Positions 46,101-54,141 of a stretch of DNA of 64,000 nucleotides are shown here, one piece after another. Location: assembly GCA_029254025.1 (NCBI GenBank), contig JAQWYK010000047.1:1-64000 (forward strand). Direction: 5' to 3'. The translations under genes and the position numbers were made by a program. The notes under the pieces were generated by a model, which made no database searches, was not told the origin of the DNA, and worked only from the letters and a program-made list of their open reading frames with translations. The stretch's first letter is position 1; each line of letters opens with the position of its first letter. The stretch comes from Crocinitomicaceae bacterium (GTDB lineage Bacteria > Bacteroidota > Bacteroidia > Flavobacteriales_D > Crocinitomicaceae).

Positions 46101-46575
46101 CGTAATTATGATGACTATGATCGGTATTATTTCACTTGCTGGGGTTGTTGTGAATAATGCAATTGTATTGATCGATTATACCAATATGATTCGTCAGGAT
46201 AAACGTTTAGAGCTTGGGCTGACAGAAGATGAACAGTTGCCATTTGAGGAGGTTGTTAAAGCAACCATTCAAGGAGGAGAAACTCGTTTGCGCCCGGTAT
46301 TGTTAACAGCTATTACCACTGTTCTGGGACTGTTACCACTTGCCATCGGATTCAACATCAATTTCTTTACGTTGATATCAGAATATGATCCGAATATTTT
46401 TATTGGTGGGGACAACAACATGTTTTTCTCGCCGATGGCTTGGACGATCATTTATGGTCTGACATTCGCAACGTTCTTGACCTTGGTAATTATCCCAGCG
46501 ATGTACTTATCGCTCTACCGATTGAAGTTGTGGATATACCGAAAAATGAATTGGAAGTTACGCTCGAATTTATAG
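43108..46575 (+). CDS. RND efflux transporter, inner membrane pump
   Basis: An 1155-residue HAE1-type proton-driven pump. The N-terminus (NNRKTVFLIMAIIFFGGIMAYQSMPKENFPEL), the helix 4 proton-relay motif GMLVDNGIVVVENIYR and the late motif GVVVNNAIVLIDYTN are all present. About 45 mostly hydrophobic residues at roughly 508-552, after helix 6, add what look like two extra helices and make it about 100 residues longer than AcrB. Substrate cannot be read from sequence. It is last in the tetR-tolC-adaptor-pump operon. Confidence 0.95.
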   Translation: MDNKVEKGFGLSTWSVNNRKTVFLIMAIIFFGGIMAYQSMPKENFPELQIPEIYVGIAKPGSAPSYMSEKIAQAIEKEASSIKFVDEINSTAQHGYVTIRIKFDFKITAKDALTKVKDAVDQARAKSDFPELPVEPNIFELDPSQMPIMNVNLSGNNAGLLKDIAEILEDEIEDLPEINEVDIRGVQKQEMRIEVDRLKAEAVNVSISDIEQAVQSENTTISGGEIRMDGLRKTIMIDGEFKDAEELKRIIVKQDDYMPVYLQDIAKVYFGNADTTSYAREFGLPVVMLDIKKQGGENLLVAAEKIREIVKQAKKDNTIPSSVGVSITNDQSNQTRDMVSNLENSIIFGILLVTVVLLFFLGARNAIFVGVAIPLSMLMSFMILDAMGVTLNVIVLFSLVLALGMLVDNGIVVVENIYRLMDEGMNPFQAAKQGVGEVAWPIIASTATTLAAFIPLAIWPGIMGEFMKYLPITLMIVLGSSLFVALVINPVLTALYMTTTPSVPRKRRGSVTSVVFIAIGALIAPTINVTLGNLIILTGIVTLLNLYVFFPGTEKFQKSVLPNWERFYRRFLTYALAGKRPVFFILGTFGLLIFSFVLIGIFQPKVEFFPVNQPKYANIFISHPIGTDIKVTNASTILLEEEVNTILAPYLADTVGKTKEQQIIQSIISQVGEGTSDPAQGVTMGSTPHKAKITINFAEFEHRDSINATGYLLTKLQKELKGKLPADVQISIEKDAAGPPTGAPINIEIKGKGDYRDLILEATKIKSFLDRKRVLGVEELKLNVEATRPEIPILVDREQARKLNTSTAQIGMAIRKALLGQDVTKYTKDEENYDIVVRFEERDRFDLNSLLDQKLIFRNNKGQLLNIPIRSVVKDPQENISYTGVVRKDQVPLVTISSNVIEGFNANEVVDELRGVMLDYQDEMGLPNGITYQFTGQQDEQAKEMAFLSKALLIAVFLILLIIVTQFNSYSTPAIILFAVVLSLIGVFLGLVLSGQTFVIMMTMIGIISLAGVVVNNAIVLIDYTNMIRQDKRLELGLTEDEQLPFEEVVKATIQGGETRLRPVLLTAITTVLGLLPLAIGFNINFFTLISEYDPNIFIGGDNNMFFSPMAWTIIYGLTFATFLTLVIIPAMYLSLYRLKLWIYRKMNWKLRSNL

Positions 46576-46597
46576 GATAAGGAGTGCAGGGATGATG

Positions 46598-47719
46598 TTA
46601 CTTTTTTGACATCATCTCTGTGAAACTTTTCCATAGCCCCTGTGCGGTATATTCCCAAGAAAAATGTTTAGATCGCTGAAGACCTTTTTTAGAAAGAGTT
46701 GCTAAGGTGGTTGGATTTTCTAACACCAATTTCAGTTGTTGGGTAATGTCCTCCACGGAATAGGGGTCACAATAGTGTACAGCGCCTTTTCCTATCTCAG
46801 GAAGCGATGTTTTGTTTCCAGCAAGAACAGGCGTTCCTGATTGCATAGCTTCTAACAATGGTATTCCAAAACCTTCGAAGTAACTCACAAATGCCATGAG
46901 TTCGGCAGAGGCTGTAATTTTGGCGAGTTCTTCCAATTCTAGATGTCCTGTAAAATGGGTGACAGCTGCGATGTTCTTGGGAATTTCAAAATGTTCCTTA
47001 TCCCATAGTTTTTCTCCCACAATGACTAAGTGGTGCTCCAAGAAGCTAGTAGTTTTTAGGTGTTGGAAGGCATCAAGGAGCCGCTGAATATTTTTTCGCT
47101 TGTGAAGCGCACCCACAAAAAGAATATATGGCTTTCCATCAGAATAAATTTGTTGGGTTTTCTTTCTATCAGCTTCCGAAACCGGTTGGAAGCAATCCGC
47201 AGCTCCGTTATAGGTGACGTCAATTTTCTCTGGAGATATGCCGTAAGTAGCAATAATGTCTTGCTTGGAGAATTCCGACACTGTACAAATACGCTCCGCT
47301 TTTTTTGCAAATTGCGGAAAATACTTCTTTAAGTATTTTAATGCTCCAACTGGAATGTCCGAAGGGTTATGCTCAAAATTTAAATCGTGAATTACCGCCA
47401 ATTGAGGAACTTGTGTTCTCAAGGATAAATAGCCATCAGGCGATATGAATCCGTCACAGGAATATTTTTTTAAGGCAGCTGTAATGGAATAATTAAACCA
47501 AATCTTAAATAGCAAAGGGTGGCGCGCTTGTGGCTGAAGCACAACAGGCGTGACATTTTTAGCAAAAACAAAGCGGGAATCGTAGGGTCGATCGAAAAAA
47601 AAGATGAACTGATGCTCAGGGTGCGTACGCACAATTCTAGACATTGTTTCATACGTGTACCACCCAAAACCTTCCATTTTGTTTTTCAACAAAAAGCGCG
47701 TGTTTACACCTATGATCAT
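46598..47719 (-). CDS. Glycosyltransferase family 4 protein
   Basis: A 373-residue GT-B glycosyltransferase. N-terminal domain with IGVNTRFLLKNKMEGFGWYTYE; C-terminal domain with ILFVGALHKRKNIQRLLDAF and the E-x7-E-type motif FEGFGIPLLEAMQSGTPVLAGN (about 285-306). This resembles mannosyltransferases of surface-glycan pathways. It starts 41 bp after ffh on the same strand and could be read from the ffh promoter. It converges on the RND gene with 22 bp between them. Confidence 0.9.
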   Translation of the reverse strand: MIIGVNTRFLLKNKMEGFGWYTYETMSRIVRTHPEHQFIFFFDRPYDSRFVFAKNVTPVVLQPQARHPLLFKIWFNYSITAALKKYSCDGFISPDGYLSLRTQVPQLAVIHDLNFEHNPSDIPVGALKYLKKYFPQFAKKAERICTVSEFSKQDIIATYGISPEKIDVTYNGAADCFQPVSEADRKKTQQIYSDGKPYILFVGALHKRKNIQRLLDAFQHLKTTSFLEHHLVIVGEKLWDKEHFEIPKNIAAVTHFTGHLELEELAKITASAELMAFVSYFEGFGIPLLEAMQSGTPVLAGNKTSLPEIGKGAVHYCDPYSVEDITQQLKLVLENPTTLATLSKKGLQRSKHFSWEYTAQGLWKSFTEMMSKK

Positions 47720-47760
47720 CTTGTTGTATTAGTCGGTCTGATGTTGCGAAATCGATTAAA

Positions 47761-49107
47761 CTACATGGGCATACCCATCCCTCCACCTTTCATTTGCTTC
47801 ATCATGTTCATCATGTTTTTCTTGTTACTCATCAACTTCATCATTTTACGCATATCGTCGAATTGCTTGATGAGTTTGTTTACTTCCTGAATGCTTGTTC
47901 CACTACCACCAGCAATACGTTTTTTTCGACTTCCATTGATGATAGCAGGATTTGAACGTTCTTCTGGACTCATAGAGTAAATGATAGCCTCAATGTGCTT
48001 GAACGCGTCATCTTCGATTTCAACCCCTTTCATGGCTTTCCCCATGCCTGGAATCATTCCCATAAGATCTTTCATATTCCCCATTTTCTTCACTTGTTGA
48101 AGCTGACCGAGGAAATCATTGAAATCAAATTGATTTTTTTGAATTTTCTTTTGTAAACGCTGCGCTTCTTTCTCGTCGAATTGCTCTTGCGCCTTTTCTA
48201 CCAACGACACAACGTCCCCCATTCCGAGGATTCGGTCGGCCATTCGTTTTGGATAGAAAACATCTAACGCGTCCATTTTTTCACCCGTACCCACAAACTT
48301 AATGGGTTTGTTCACCACCTCGCGAATTGATAAGGCAGCTCCTCCGCGAGTATCACCATCTAATTTCGTGAGTATAACACCATCAAAGTTGATTTTATCA
48401 TTGAACGCTTTAGCGGTATTCACTGCGTCTTGTCCGGTCATAGAATCAACTACGAAAAGCGTCTCAGTAGGCTTAATCGCATTTTTCACCTGCTCTATCT
48501 CGTTCATCATTTGCTCATCCACAGCCAAACGACCAGCAGTATCGACTATGACTACGTTAAATCCTTTGCTACGCGCATGTAGAATTGCTGTCTCAGCGAT
48601 TTTCACAGGATTTTTTTCTTCTTTGTTGGAATATACCTCAACGCCAATTTGTTCACCTAAAACGTGTAATTGGTCAATCGCAGCTGGACGATAAACGTCA
48701 CAAGCAACAAGGAGCGGGTTCTTTCCTTTTTTAGTTTTTAAGTAGTTGGCAAGTTTACCGGAAAAGGTTGTCTTACCCGAACCTTGAAGACCTGACATTA
48801 AAATCACACCAGGATTTCCTTGGTATTGAATCTCAGATTCATCGCCCCCCATCAACTCGGCTAACTCTTCGTGGCATATTTTTACCAAGAGTTGTCCAGG
48901 TGAAACGGCAGTTAAAACATCTCTACCAAGTGCTTTTTCTTTAACACGTGCGGTAAAATCTTTTGCGGTTTTAAAGTTAACATCGGCATCAAGTAACGCA
49001 CGACGCACCTCTTTCAGTGTTTCAGCGACGTTAATTTCAGAAATTTGTCCCTGACCTTTTAAGACTTTAAACGCTTTTTCAAACTTATCGGTAAGATTTT
49101 CAAACAT
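47761..49107 (-). CDS. ffh: Signal recognition particle protein Ffh
   Basis: A 448-residue SRP54 GTPase that takes nascent membrane proteins to FtsY. N domain (1-85), G domain with P-loop GLQGSGKTT (about 107-115), DTAGR (about 187), TKLDG (about 245) and GTGEKMDALDVF, then a methionine-rich M domain (about 300-448) that binds signal peptides and SRP RNA (SPEERSNPAIINGSRKKRIAGGSG). Complete and standard. It has its own consensus promoter. No SRP RNA gene is recognised nearby. Confidence 0.97.
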   Translation of the reverse strand: MFENLTDKFEKAFKVLKGQGQISEINVAETLKEVRRALLDADVNFKTAKDFTARVKEKALGRDVLTAVSPGQLLVKICHEELAELMGGDESEIQYQGNPGVILMSGLQGSGKTTFSGKLANYLKTKKGKNPLLVACDVYRPAAIDQLHVLGEQIGVEVYSNKEEKNPVKIAETAILHARSKGFNVVIVDTAGRLAVDEQMMNEIEQVKNAIKPTETLFVVDSMTGQDAVNTAKAFNDKINFDGVILTKLDGDTRGGAALSIREVVNKPIKFVGTGEKMDALDVFYPKRMADRILGMGDVVSLVEKAQEQFDEKEAQRLQKKIQKNQFDFNDFLGQLQQVKKMGNMKDLMGMIPGMGKAMKGVEIEDDAFKHIEAIIYSMSPEERSNPAIINGSRKKRIAGGSGTSIQEVNKLIKQFDDMRKMMKLMSNKKNMMNMMKQMKGGGMGMPM

Positions 49108-49127
49108 GCCTATTCAATTTTGGAATA

Positions 49128-49157
49128 CAAATGTACAAATACTCTATGAAATGGCAA
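49128..49157 (-). promoter_or_regulatory. Promoter of ffh (TTG-N19-TACATTTG)
   Basis: On the minus strand TTG (49155-49157), a 19-bp spacer and TACATTTG (49128-49135) match the consensus exactly. The ATG at 49107 follows after about 20 nt. Confidence 0.75.
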
Positions 49158-49212
49158 TTTTGGAGGAGGGTTTTAGCGGTTATTATTCCCCACATATTCC
49201 CGTGATAGGGAA

Positions 49213-49707
49213 TTAGAAGTGTATTAAATCGACAAGAGTAGTGTCCCCTAGAATACTTAACTTAAAGATATAATGATAATCGGTGTTTTCTATCCTAGAA
49301 ACTGGAGGCAGACCATTTAGGTAAGTAATAATCGGCAGAAGATTGTCGCTATGACCACACATTAAGGTCGTTTTTCCAGATGCCCGGATTCCGTCGAGGC
49401 AATCTTCAAACGCATGGTAATCGTATAATAAAAGGGGTAATTCAAGGCTTTCTTTAAGTGGAACGACCGTGGAGGTTGTTCGGGTGAACACAGTGCTATA
49501 TATTTGTTCAATTCCTTTGTTGAAGAGTATTGTTTTTAGTCGCTGGGCGCGTTGTTGACCTTCTTCGGTAAGGGGAGGGTTATCACCTTGGAAAAGGGTG
49601 TCTTTTTCCGCATGTCTCACCAAGAATAATTGAGTCTCCGGCTGTTGATTACTACAGCTAAATGTTCCAAGAAGTAAAAAGAATAGGAAGACAGCGTTCA
49701 ATTTCAT
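49213..49707 (-). CDS. Histidine phosphatase family lipoprotein
   Basis: A 164-residue protein. Signal peptide with lipobox (LGTFSC, Cys about 18), then a histidine phosphatase fold with the catalytic LVRHAEK box (about 29-35), TEEGQQRAQRL, the VFTRTTSTVVPL strand and the second His in MCGHSDNL (about 118-125). It resembles SixA and small phosphoglycerate-mutase-like proteins, here exported. A 40-codon upstream extension of the frame lacks a signal peptide and is rejected. Substrate unknown. Confidence 0.85.
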   Translation of the reverse strand: MKLNAVFLFFLLLGTFSCSNQQPETQLFLVRHAEKDTLFQGDNPPLTEEGQQRAQRLKTILFNKGIEQIYSTVFTRTTSTVVPLKESLELPLLLYDYHAFEDCLDGIRASGKTTLMCGHSDNLLPIITYLNGLPPVSRIENTDYHYIFKLSILGDTTLVDLIHF

Positions 49708-49872
49708 AACCAGACTTTCTGCTAAAGATATGAATATTGAATGGATTTCGACAAGATCTGAGGGATGCGAATGGATGTAAACAATTTTGAAAATTTCTAA
49801 AAATCGAGCCTTCTTTTGATTAAACACCTCAAAAAATCTTTTAATCGGGAATTCATGGTTAAAAAAAAATGG

Positions 49873-49880
49873 TAGATTTG
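49873..49880 (+). promoter_or_regulatory. -7 promoter box (TAGATTTG) of the membrane protein-DUF3822-rsmD unit
   Basis: TAGATTTG matches TAnnTTTG, with a weak TTC about 18 bp upstream. The ATG at 49916 follows after about 35 nt. Confidence 0.55.
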
Positions 49881-49915
49881 TGTCGAATAGAATGAACTAA
49901 ATAAATATTTAAAAT

Positions 49916-50809
49916 ATGAATATTGATATCTCAGTACTAGTTAAAAAATACCTCATTGCATTCTTTATTGCTGTATTAGGTTTAGTAGCTACTTTCTATG
50001 GATTAGGTAATAACCAAGATCAATTATTTGTTATTGCTGCAATCAATCTTTTCTTAGGGGGAGTTTTGGCGCTCTTGTTTAGTGCTGGAGTATTGAAAAG
50101 AAATATCGTTTTAGCCGTTGGTTTCGTTTGTGTACTTGTTACAGTGTTTTTCGGATATTCATCTGTTGTTGCGGTTGCGGAAGCACAAAAGCACATTGAT
50201 GATAGAGCGCGTTCAGAGCAGTTAGTGCGCTATAATTTAGCTTTTATCAGAGATGTACAGCGTGCTCATAAAAATGAGTTCGGTAAATTTGCTGCTACTT
50301 GGGAAGAACTTGAGGAGTTTTACAACGAAGGTAAAATTACTGTCATCGATGCAGAAAAAGCAGTTCCTTCGCGCCCTCTTGTTAAGGAGGAAATTAAAGC
50401 TATCTATAATGATAATCGTGCAGCTGACGTCAATATGACAGAGCGCGAAGCAGCTTTATTGGCAGCTTTAGGGAATCCTTCAGGCAAAGAGGATTTAGAT
50501 GGATTCAAGCGTGATACAATAAAAAAATTATTCCGTGAAGACTATATGGGTTCTTTATCGCGTATTAAAGAGCGTCAGCGACTAGGGCTTGGTGCGTTTA
50601 AAGTAGAACGATTAAAGTATATCCCTATGTCTGATCCACAAACTGCATGGACGTTGGAGACGCGTGTGAATGTCCCTTACGCAGGTGATACGATACCAAC
50701 CATCAAGGTGTCTGCAGAGGAGCCTGTTCCATTTTTGATGGGTGGTAAGAAAGAAATGGTTGGTTTTGGAAACCTTTCAACAAATTCTGATAAAGCAACT
50801 TGGGAATAA
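49916..50809 (+). CDS. Membrane protein of unknown function
   Basis: A 297-residue protein with three hydrophobic segments near the N-terminus (about 12-30, 37-57 and 63-86), then about 205 soluble residues rich in charge. The soluble part has a helix (DDRARSEQLVRYNLAFIRDVQRAHKNEFGKFAATWEELEEFY) reminiscent of the pre-pilin-like pattern in which an N-terminal helix leads to a short strand, and a later stretch WTLETRVNVPYAGDTIPTIKV. I recognise no family. It is 12 bp before the DUF3822 gene and likely co-transcribed with it. Confidence 0.75.
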   Translation: MNIDISVLVKKYLIAFFIAVLGLVATFYGLGNNQDQLFVIAAINLFLGGVLALLFSAGVLKRNIVLAVGFVCVLVTVFFGYSSVVAVAEAQKHIDDRARSEQLVRYNLAFIRDVQRAHKNEFGKFAATWEELEEFYNEGKITVIDAEKAVPSRPLVKEEIKAIYNDNRAADVNMTEREAALLAALGNPSGKEDLDGFKRDTIKKLFREDYMGSLSRIKERQRLGLGAFKVERLKYIPMSDPQTAWTLETRVNVPYAGDTIPTIKVSAEEPVPFLMGGKKEMVGFGNLSTNSDKATWE

Positions 50810-50821
50810 TCAAGACGAATA

Positions 50822-51583
50822 GTGTCAGGAACTCAACTTACATTTATTATATCTGGAACCTCAGTATCATATGCTGAGGTTCTTCGTTCTTCACAAACGT
50901 TAACTCGCAGTGGAACTCATTCCTTTTCTTCGTCTCGCACAGAGGAACGAAAGGAAGAATTAGAAGAGTTTTTCCGACATGCAAATTTGAACCAAGAATA
51001 CGAAGAGTATTCATTGGCAGTTTGTTCTACCCAAACCGCGTTATTGCCGATAGCAATTTTTTCAGCATCTAGTCCATCTCAGGTTGCTAACCTCCTTTTT
51101 GAAGGAGAAATTGACAAAAATGACATAGATTTTAATCGCATATCTGAGCTGTCTGTTGTCAATGTATACACCTTACCGCTATGGATAAAGTCGTTGTTTA
51201 TCATGAAGTTTCCGAAGATGTTGATTCAGCATGAACAAACGATGAATATTCGGGCGCTTTTCCAAGGAAGTACCTTCAATCTAAAAATTGTTCTTACCAT
51301 TTTTGAGGAATACTTCTCCTTGAACATCATCCATAAGTCGGAATTGGTATTTTCAAATGTATACGCTTATACAGCCATGGAAGATTTGGTCTATTATACG
51401 CAGTTCGCCTTGAAAAATAAGGGGTTAGAAAATGAAAGGGCGAGCTTGCTAGGAGTGACTGCATCGCATGATTCTGAGGGGCTTTTTAAATCAGTTGCTG
51501 CGGCGTTAACCAAAATGCATGGGAGCCCAAATTATGACGTTTCTACTACTCAAATTTTTCAACAGCAAGTTTTATGCGTATAG
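50822..51583 (+). CDS. DUF3822 family protein
   Basis: A 253-residue protein of the Bacteroidota DUF3822 family. The layout suggests an actin-like ATPase fold: an early strand pair, FRHANLNQEYEEYSLAVCSTQTALLPIAIF, then a second half FNLKIVLTIFEEYFSLNIIHKSELVFSNVYAYTAMEDLVYYTQF. It starts with GTG and overlaps rsmD by 10 bp. This position next to rsmD and coaD is conserved in the group, hinting at a role with ribosome or CoA metabolism, but none is established. Confidence 0.82.
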   Translation: MSGTQLTFIISGTSVSYAEVLRSSQTLTRSGTHSFSSSRTEERKEELEEFFRHANLNQEYEEYSLAVCSTQTALLPIAIFSASSPSQVANLLFEGEIDKNDIDFNRISELSVVNVYTLPLWIKSLFIMKFPKMLIQHEQTMNIRALFQGSTFNLKIVLTIFEEYFSLNIIHKSELVFSNVYAYTAMEDLVYYTQFALKNKGLENERASLLGVTASHDSEGLFKSVAAALTKMHGSPNYDVSTTQIFQQQVLCV

Positions 51584-52110
51584 TTAGCGGTAAAATCAAG
51601 GGTATTCGGTTTAGTCCACCGAAGGGTTTTCCGTCAAGACCTACCACTGACTTTGCGAAGGAAGGATTATTTAATGTACTGGATCACCGCTTATCCCTAT
51701 ACGATTTGGACATCTTGGATTTGTTTGCAGGCACCGGGAATATTACATACGAGTTTGCATCCCGCGAAGCTGGTACGATCACTTCTGTTGATCAAAATTT
51801 TAAATGCCTTCGTTTTATTGATGAAATGGCTCGTAAGTATGGATTGGACAATGATATAACTACCTTTAAGTCTGAAGTACTGTATTTTATTGAACGATGC
51901 AGTTCTAACTATGATTTGATTTTTGCAGATCCACCCTTTGACTACAAGCACTATGATAAATTGGTGGAGAAAGTATGGACTGGCAAGTTACTACGAGAAG
52001 AAGGGTTATTAGTTGTGGAACATAGTGCCCGTGTAAATTTGAATCATTTGCCCGGCTTTGTAGAAGCCAAGAAATATGGTAATGTTGTGTTTAGTTTGTT
52101 TCGCAATTAA
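51574..52110 (+). CDS. rsmD: RsmD family rRNA (guanine-N2) methyltransferase
   Basis: A 178-residue SAM-dependent methyltransferase expected to modify G966 of 16S rRNA. It opens with MRIVSGKIKGIRF and RPTTDFAKEGLFNVL, has the SAM motif DLFAGTGNITYEFASR (about 47-62), and the catalytic DPPF (about 116-119). The overlap with the DUF3822 gene implies coupled translation; coaD follows after 35 bp. Confidence 0.93.
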   Translation: MRIVSGKIKGIRFSPPKGFPSRPTTDFAKEGLFNVLDHRLSLYDLDILDLFAGTGNITYEFASREAGTITSVDQNFKCLRFIDEMARKYGLDNDITTFKSEVLYFIERCSSNYDLIFADPPFDYKHYDKLVEKVWTGKLLREEGLLVVEHSARVNLNHLPGFVEAKKYGNVVFSLFRN

Positions 52111-52145
52111 TTGTTTATTGAGCAATCATTTATTAATTTTCAAAT

Positions 52146-52607
52146 ATGAAAAGAATAGCTGTTTTTCCTGGTTCATTTGACCCTTTTACTAAAGGGCATG
52201 AATGTGTTGTTGAAAAAGCGGTCAAATTATTCGACCATTTAGTGATTGCTATAGGGCAGAATACATTAAAGAATTATCTTTTCGATATTGATCAGCGAAA
52301 AGTGCACATAGAATCGATTTTTAAGAATCATGAAAATGTGAGTGTTCGAGATTTTGATGGTTTAACGGTTGCTTTTTGCAAGGAAATTGGTGCAGAATTT
52401 ATCGTTCGCGGCCTTCGTGATTCCAAAGATTTCGGATTTGAGCGATCAATTGCTCAAATGAATATTGAAATTTCTGGCATAGAAAGTGTTTTCTTCATGA
52501 CGGTTCCAGAGTATACAGCAATTAATTCGTCCATCGTGAGAGAAATCTATAAAAGTGGTGGTTCGATAGAATTGTTTGTAACCAATAGTGAGCTGCTCGT
52601 TAAATAA
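52146..52607 (+). CDS. coaD: Phosphopantetheine adenylyltransferase
   Basis: A 153-residue nucleotidyltransferase making dephospho-CoA from 4'-phosphopantetheine and ATP. The T/HxGH motif appears as FPGSFDPFTKGHE (about 8-20), followed by VRGLRDSKDFGFE (about 88-100) and the ending motif INSSIVREI. All key residues are in place. It lies in the DUF3822-rsmD-coaD block, a usual arrangement. Confidence 0.96.
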   Translation: MKRIAVFPGSFDPFTKGHECVVEKAVKLFDHLVIAIGQNTLKNYLFDIDQRKVHIESIFKNHENVSVRDFDGLTVAFCKEIGAEFIVRGLRDSKDFGFERSIAQMNIEISGIESVFFMTVPEYTAINSSIVREIYKSGGSIELFVTNSELLVK

Positions 52608-52633
52608 ATGTTTATTTCATTCGTTTAAATTGT

Positions 52634-54064
52634 ATGAGGAGTCTTCTAATAATTCTGCTTTTTGTTGCTGATTCAGTAGGATGGGGACAAACTTCCATTA
52701 CGACTATTTCAGGTTATGCCCCTGCGTATGTTGGCCAGTATGTTGGAGTCTATCGGATTACAGATTTCCTAACAGAAACAACGAAAAAAGTCGGAGAAGC
52801 CCTGGTAAAAGAGGATAGTACATTTTCAGTTAGTTTTTATAATCAGCAAGTAGGAAAGTTTAAGGTGATGGCTGGGAATAATTACTTTTCTGTCTATGCC
52901 GGTCCAGCTATTGACTATGATTTATTTATTAAAAATCGCTCTCCTTATGTCGATTACCGGCCTGCAGGAAACGAAGTGGAGTTCTTTTTTCTTGATTTGG
53001 ATTCTACAGATATCAACTTTAAAATCATTGATTTTGAGGATCTGATGCTTACCTTTTTGAAGAAAAATTACAATCGTCAAGCAATGTCTAATCCAAACTT
53101 TGTAAAAAGTTTAGACGAATTTAAGTTGAAGTTAGAACGTATATATGAAAAAGATACGAGTTTGTATTTTAAAACCTACGTCAGATATGCTTTAGCTGGT
53201 TTAGATAATATGTCTTTTGTGGGGGCACGCAATAGATATGAGAAGTATGATTTTTACATAAAGGGTCAGCCAATTTACTACGAAAATGATCGCTTCATGG
53301 ATTATGTAATGACGTATTATGATAAATATCATACCCAACTTTCAGAATCGGTGAATCAAGAATTTTACAATGGAATTATTTCAGCAAGTCCTACAAAACT
53401 TATACGTGCACTTGGAAAGGATTATGCGTTGGAAGGATTTGTTTTGCGTGAATTTGTTATGCTTAAAATGTTAGGAGATGTATATTATTCCAATGAGTAC
53501 CCACAAACGAACATTTTATCCATTTTGGACAGCCTTTCTTTTCAAGCGATTGTTCCTGAACATGAAGAAATTGCTAAAAATTTGAAACGAAGGTTGACAC
53601 AGTTAGTTCCAGGAAGTAAAATGCCTGGGTTCAGTATTCAGTTGAAAGGGGATGAGGTTACCCACTCCAATTATTATGGGAAGCACTTGTATATACAATT
53701 TGCACAAGAGGGAAGTTTGAAGTCAGAACGGGACTATCAATTATTAGCTCATCTTCGAGAGAAGTACATAGACGCTGTAGAGATTTTGACTATTGTAGTA
53801 GCAGAGGATGGTGCAGTGAAGCCATCGACGTATTTCCGAGAACAAGGTATTACATGGGATGCTGCATTAATTAATCCATCCAGCCCTATGTTAACAGCTT
53901 TTGATGTCGTCACTTTTCCACATTACGTTTTGGTAGATGCACAAGGATATATCGTAAGGGCACCTGCTCTTTCTCCGCGTCCGAATAACGAATATGATAC
54001 TGTTGAGCGCAATTTCTTTGACATTAAGAAGATTATCGATCGCACCAATAAGGAGGGCAATTAA
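52634..54064 (+). CDS. Exported protein with thioredoxin-like domain lacking CxxC
   Basis: A 476-residue protein with a signal peptide (1-18, GWGQ). Residues about 20-330 resemble the DUF4369/helical front half of Bacteroidota TlpA-type proteins. The last 150 residues have the TlpA/AhpC pattern (PGSKMPGFSIQLKGDEVTHSNYYGKHLYIQFA, then VVTFPHYVLVDAQGYIVRAPA with the cis-Pro). Where CxxC would stand the sequence reads IQFAQEGSLKSERDY, with no Cys, so it cannot act as a dithiol reductase. It may instead be a chaperone or a binding protein. It follows coaD by 26 bp. Confidence 0.8.
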   Translation: MRSLLIILLFVADSVGWGQTSITTISGYAPAYVGQYVGVYRITDFLTETTKKVGEALVKEDSTFSVSFYNQQVGKFKVMAGNNYFSVYAGPAIDYDLFIKNRSPYVDYRPAGNEVEFFFLDLDSTDINFKIIDFEDLMLTFLKKNYNRQAMSNPNFVKSLDEFKLKLERIYEKDTSLYFKTYVRYALAGLDNMSFVGARNRYEKYDFYIKGQPIYYENDRFMDYVMTYYDKYHTQLSESVNQEFYNGIISASPTKLIRALGKDYALEGFVLREFVMLKMLGDVYYSNEYPQTNILSILDSLSFQAIVPEHEEIAKNLKRRLTQLVPGSKMPGFSIQLKGDEVTHSNYYGKHLYIQFAQEGSLKSERDYQLLAHLREKYIDAVEILTIVVAEDGAVKPSTYFREQGITWDAALINPSSPMLTAFDVVTFPHYVLVDAQGYIVRAPALSPRPNNEYDTVERNFFDIKKIIDRTNKEGN

Positions 54065-54111
54065 ACGTAAAGTAATTCTCTATGATTCTCACGCTATGTC
54101 AATAGAATACT

Positions 54112-54119
54112 TATTTTTG
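54112..54119 (+). promoter_or_regulatory. -7 promoter box (TATTTTTG) of gpsA
   Basis: TATTTTTG matches TAnnTTTG. The GTG start at 54142 follows, preceded by AGGAG at 54132-54136, an unusually good Shine-Dalgarno sequence for this window. Confidence 0.55.
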
Positions 54120-54141
54120 TGAGGACACAATAGGAGATTAA

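Noticed and set aside
46587-46620. Hairpin between the RND gene and the glycosyltransferase
   Set aside because: Eleven of twelve pairs match, but the T run is in the loop rather than after the stem, so termination is doubtful.
49196-49213. ATTCCC/GGGAAT hairpin at the end of the histidine phosphatase gene
   Set aside because: Only 6 bp and no T tract downstream on the minus strand.
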